DNA from: an uncultured Bacilli bacterium
GTDB lineage: Bacteria; Bacillota_I; Bacilli_A; RF39; UBA660
DNA length: 7,097 bases
Reading direction: 5' to 3'
Assembly: GCA_951800155.1 (NCBI GenBank)
Contig: CATOJL010000070.1
Location: 1-7,097, forward strand
The notes beneath the pieces are model-generated. The model did not search any database and was not told the DNA's origin. It saw only the letters and a list, made by a program, of their open reading frames with translations. This document shows positions 6,539-7,097 of the stretch, piece by piece. Every line of letters starts with the position of its first letter. Position 1 is the first letter of the stretch. The position numbers and the translations under genes were made by a program.

Positions 6539-7097
6539 ATTTTGTTTCTAATTTTTTGAAATCATTTAAGATTTTTTCTCCGTTTGTATCATCTAAGATG
6601 ACAATGATTAAATCTCCTCTGCTTTCCACAATCACGTTTTCAACACCAACACAAATCCACTTCCTTGGATCAACCGTTTCTTTAATTTTTGCTTTGGCAT
6701 CTTCTATGTTTTTGGTGTCATTCATTCGAACAAGAACAACAGAATGCGCTGAAGAAGTCACCATAGATTCACTAGCAAGTGCTTCTTTAAAATCGATATC
6801 GCTTGTTCCTATATAACTTTCTGCATTTTCTTTTAGCCATTTAAAAGCTTTGGTATTTTCAAATTCTAAGTTTACGTAGTTAAAGTCTACTGCAAGTCCT
6901 AGGTTGTGTTCACTTGTACCTGGTTTATTAATTACTTTTAGTGTAAGTTCCTCAGCTTCTTTATGTGTTTTTCCACTTTTTATATATTCATCTATTTTTT
7001 TATCATATACTTTTTGCTGTTGCTCAATACTTCTATATGAAGATTGTACCCATATATCTGATATTTTATCTTTTTTCATGTCAGCAATCATTTGTTT
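6537..7097 (-). CDS. VanY-like D,D-carboxypeptidase domain fused to DUF4358 (5' end outside window)
   Basis: The frame is open through the right edge, so the N-terminus is missing; residues are counted from the internal Met at 7091. Residues 1-93 are VanY/M15B-like: SSYRS..QQ (17-25) and KPGTSEHNLGLAVDF (56-70), with zinc ligands H62 and D69, then the WLKENAESY helix. In VanY enzymes this is followed by a GF-type segment and EPWHxRYVG, which supplies the catalytic Glu and third zinc His. Here the sequence changes at about residue 94 to a segment like DUF4358 (VTSSAHSVVLVRM, IEDAKAKI, RGDLIIVILDD), a domain normally found in small lipoproteins. The enzyme part is thus probably inactive unless the missing residues come from elsewhere. 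DUF4358 has no known function. The terminator overlaps the stop codon. Confidence 0.7.
   Translation of the reverse strand, partial: KQMIADMKKDKISDIWVQSSYRSIEQQQKVYDKKIDEYIKSGKTHKEAEELTLKVINKPGTSEHNLGLAVDFNYVNLEFENTKAFKWLKENAESYIGTSDIDFKEALASESMVTSSAHSVVLVRMNDTKNIEDAKAKIKETVDPRKWICVGVENVIVESRGDLIIVILDDTNGEKILNDFKKLETK

Noticed and set aside
6508..6816. 102-codon plus-strand reading frame opposite the VanY-DUF4358 gene
   Set aside because: The minus strand carries recognisable domains. The plus-strand translation is Ser/Thr-rich, matches nothing known and has no ribosome site.

Overview
This 7.1-kb window is AT-rich, uses the standard code (TGA is a stop in radC and mreC) and has strong AGGAG-type ribosome binding sites. 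It reads as chromosome of a low-GC, Gram-positive (Firmicutes-type), probably spore-forming bacterium. The main pointer is a short SPOR-like membrane protein directly upstream of radC, mreC and mreD. This matches the Bacillus subtilis spoIIB-maf-radC-mreB-mreC-mreD neighbourhood, but maf and mreB are missing here. I cannot name the genus.

Layout. Positions 1-94 are non-coding or the tail of an unseen gene, with a perfect Spo0A-box match (57-63) and a -10-like hexamer. A tight plus-strand operon follows: SpoIIB-like gene, radC, mreC and mreD (107-2631), each overlapping the next by 4-8 nt. A 395-bp gap (2632-3026) holds a MITE-like 166-bp element with 16-bp perfect terminal inverted repeats, then a promoter that fits either an extended -10 or a sporulation sigma-E pattern. 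It leads to a single gene (3027-3956) for an APH-fold protein that has lost its catalytic residues, i.e. a pseudokinase. A two-way hairpin terminator separates it from the convergent minus-strand genes. These are, in transcription order, a VanY/DUF4358 fusion cut by the window's right edge (6537-7097), an MBOAT O-acyltransferase (5101-6498) and a DHHW/AlgX-like SGNH acetyltransferase partner (3993-5087).

How they fit together. The left operon is concerned with wall elongation and, by inference, the sporulation septum. The MBOAT/DHHW pair is the usual two-part machine for O-acetylating an extracellular or wall polysaccharide: the MBOAT passes acetyl groups across the membrane and the SGNH partner attaches them. 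The VanY-like domain would act on peptidoglycan peptides but lacks its C-terminal catalytic motif. No phage genes, CRISPR array, RNA gene or defence system is visible. The most unusual items are the VanY-DUF4358 fusion, the pseudokinase with a sporulation-like promoter, the MITE-like element and the candidate Spo0A site before the SpoIIB-like gene.
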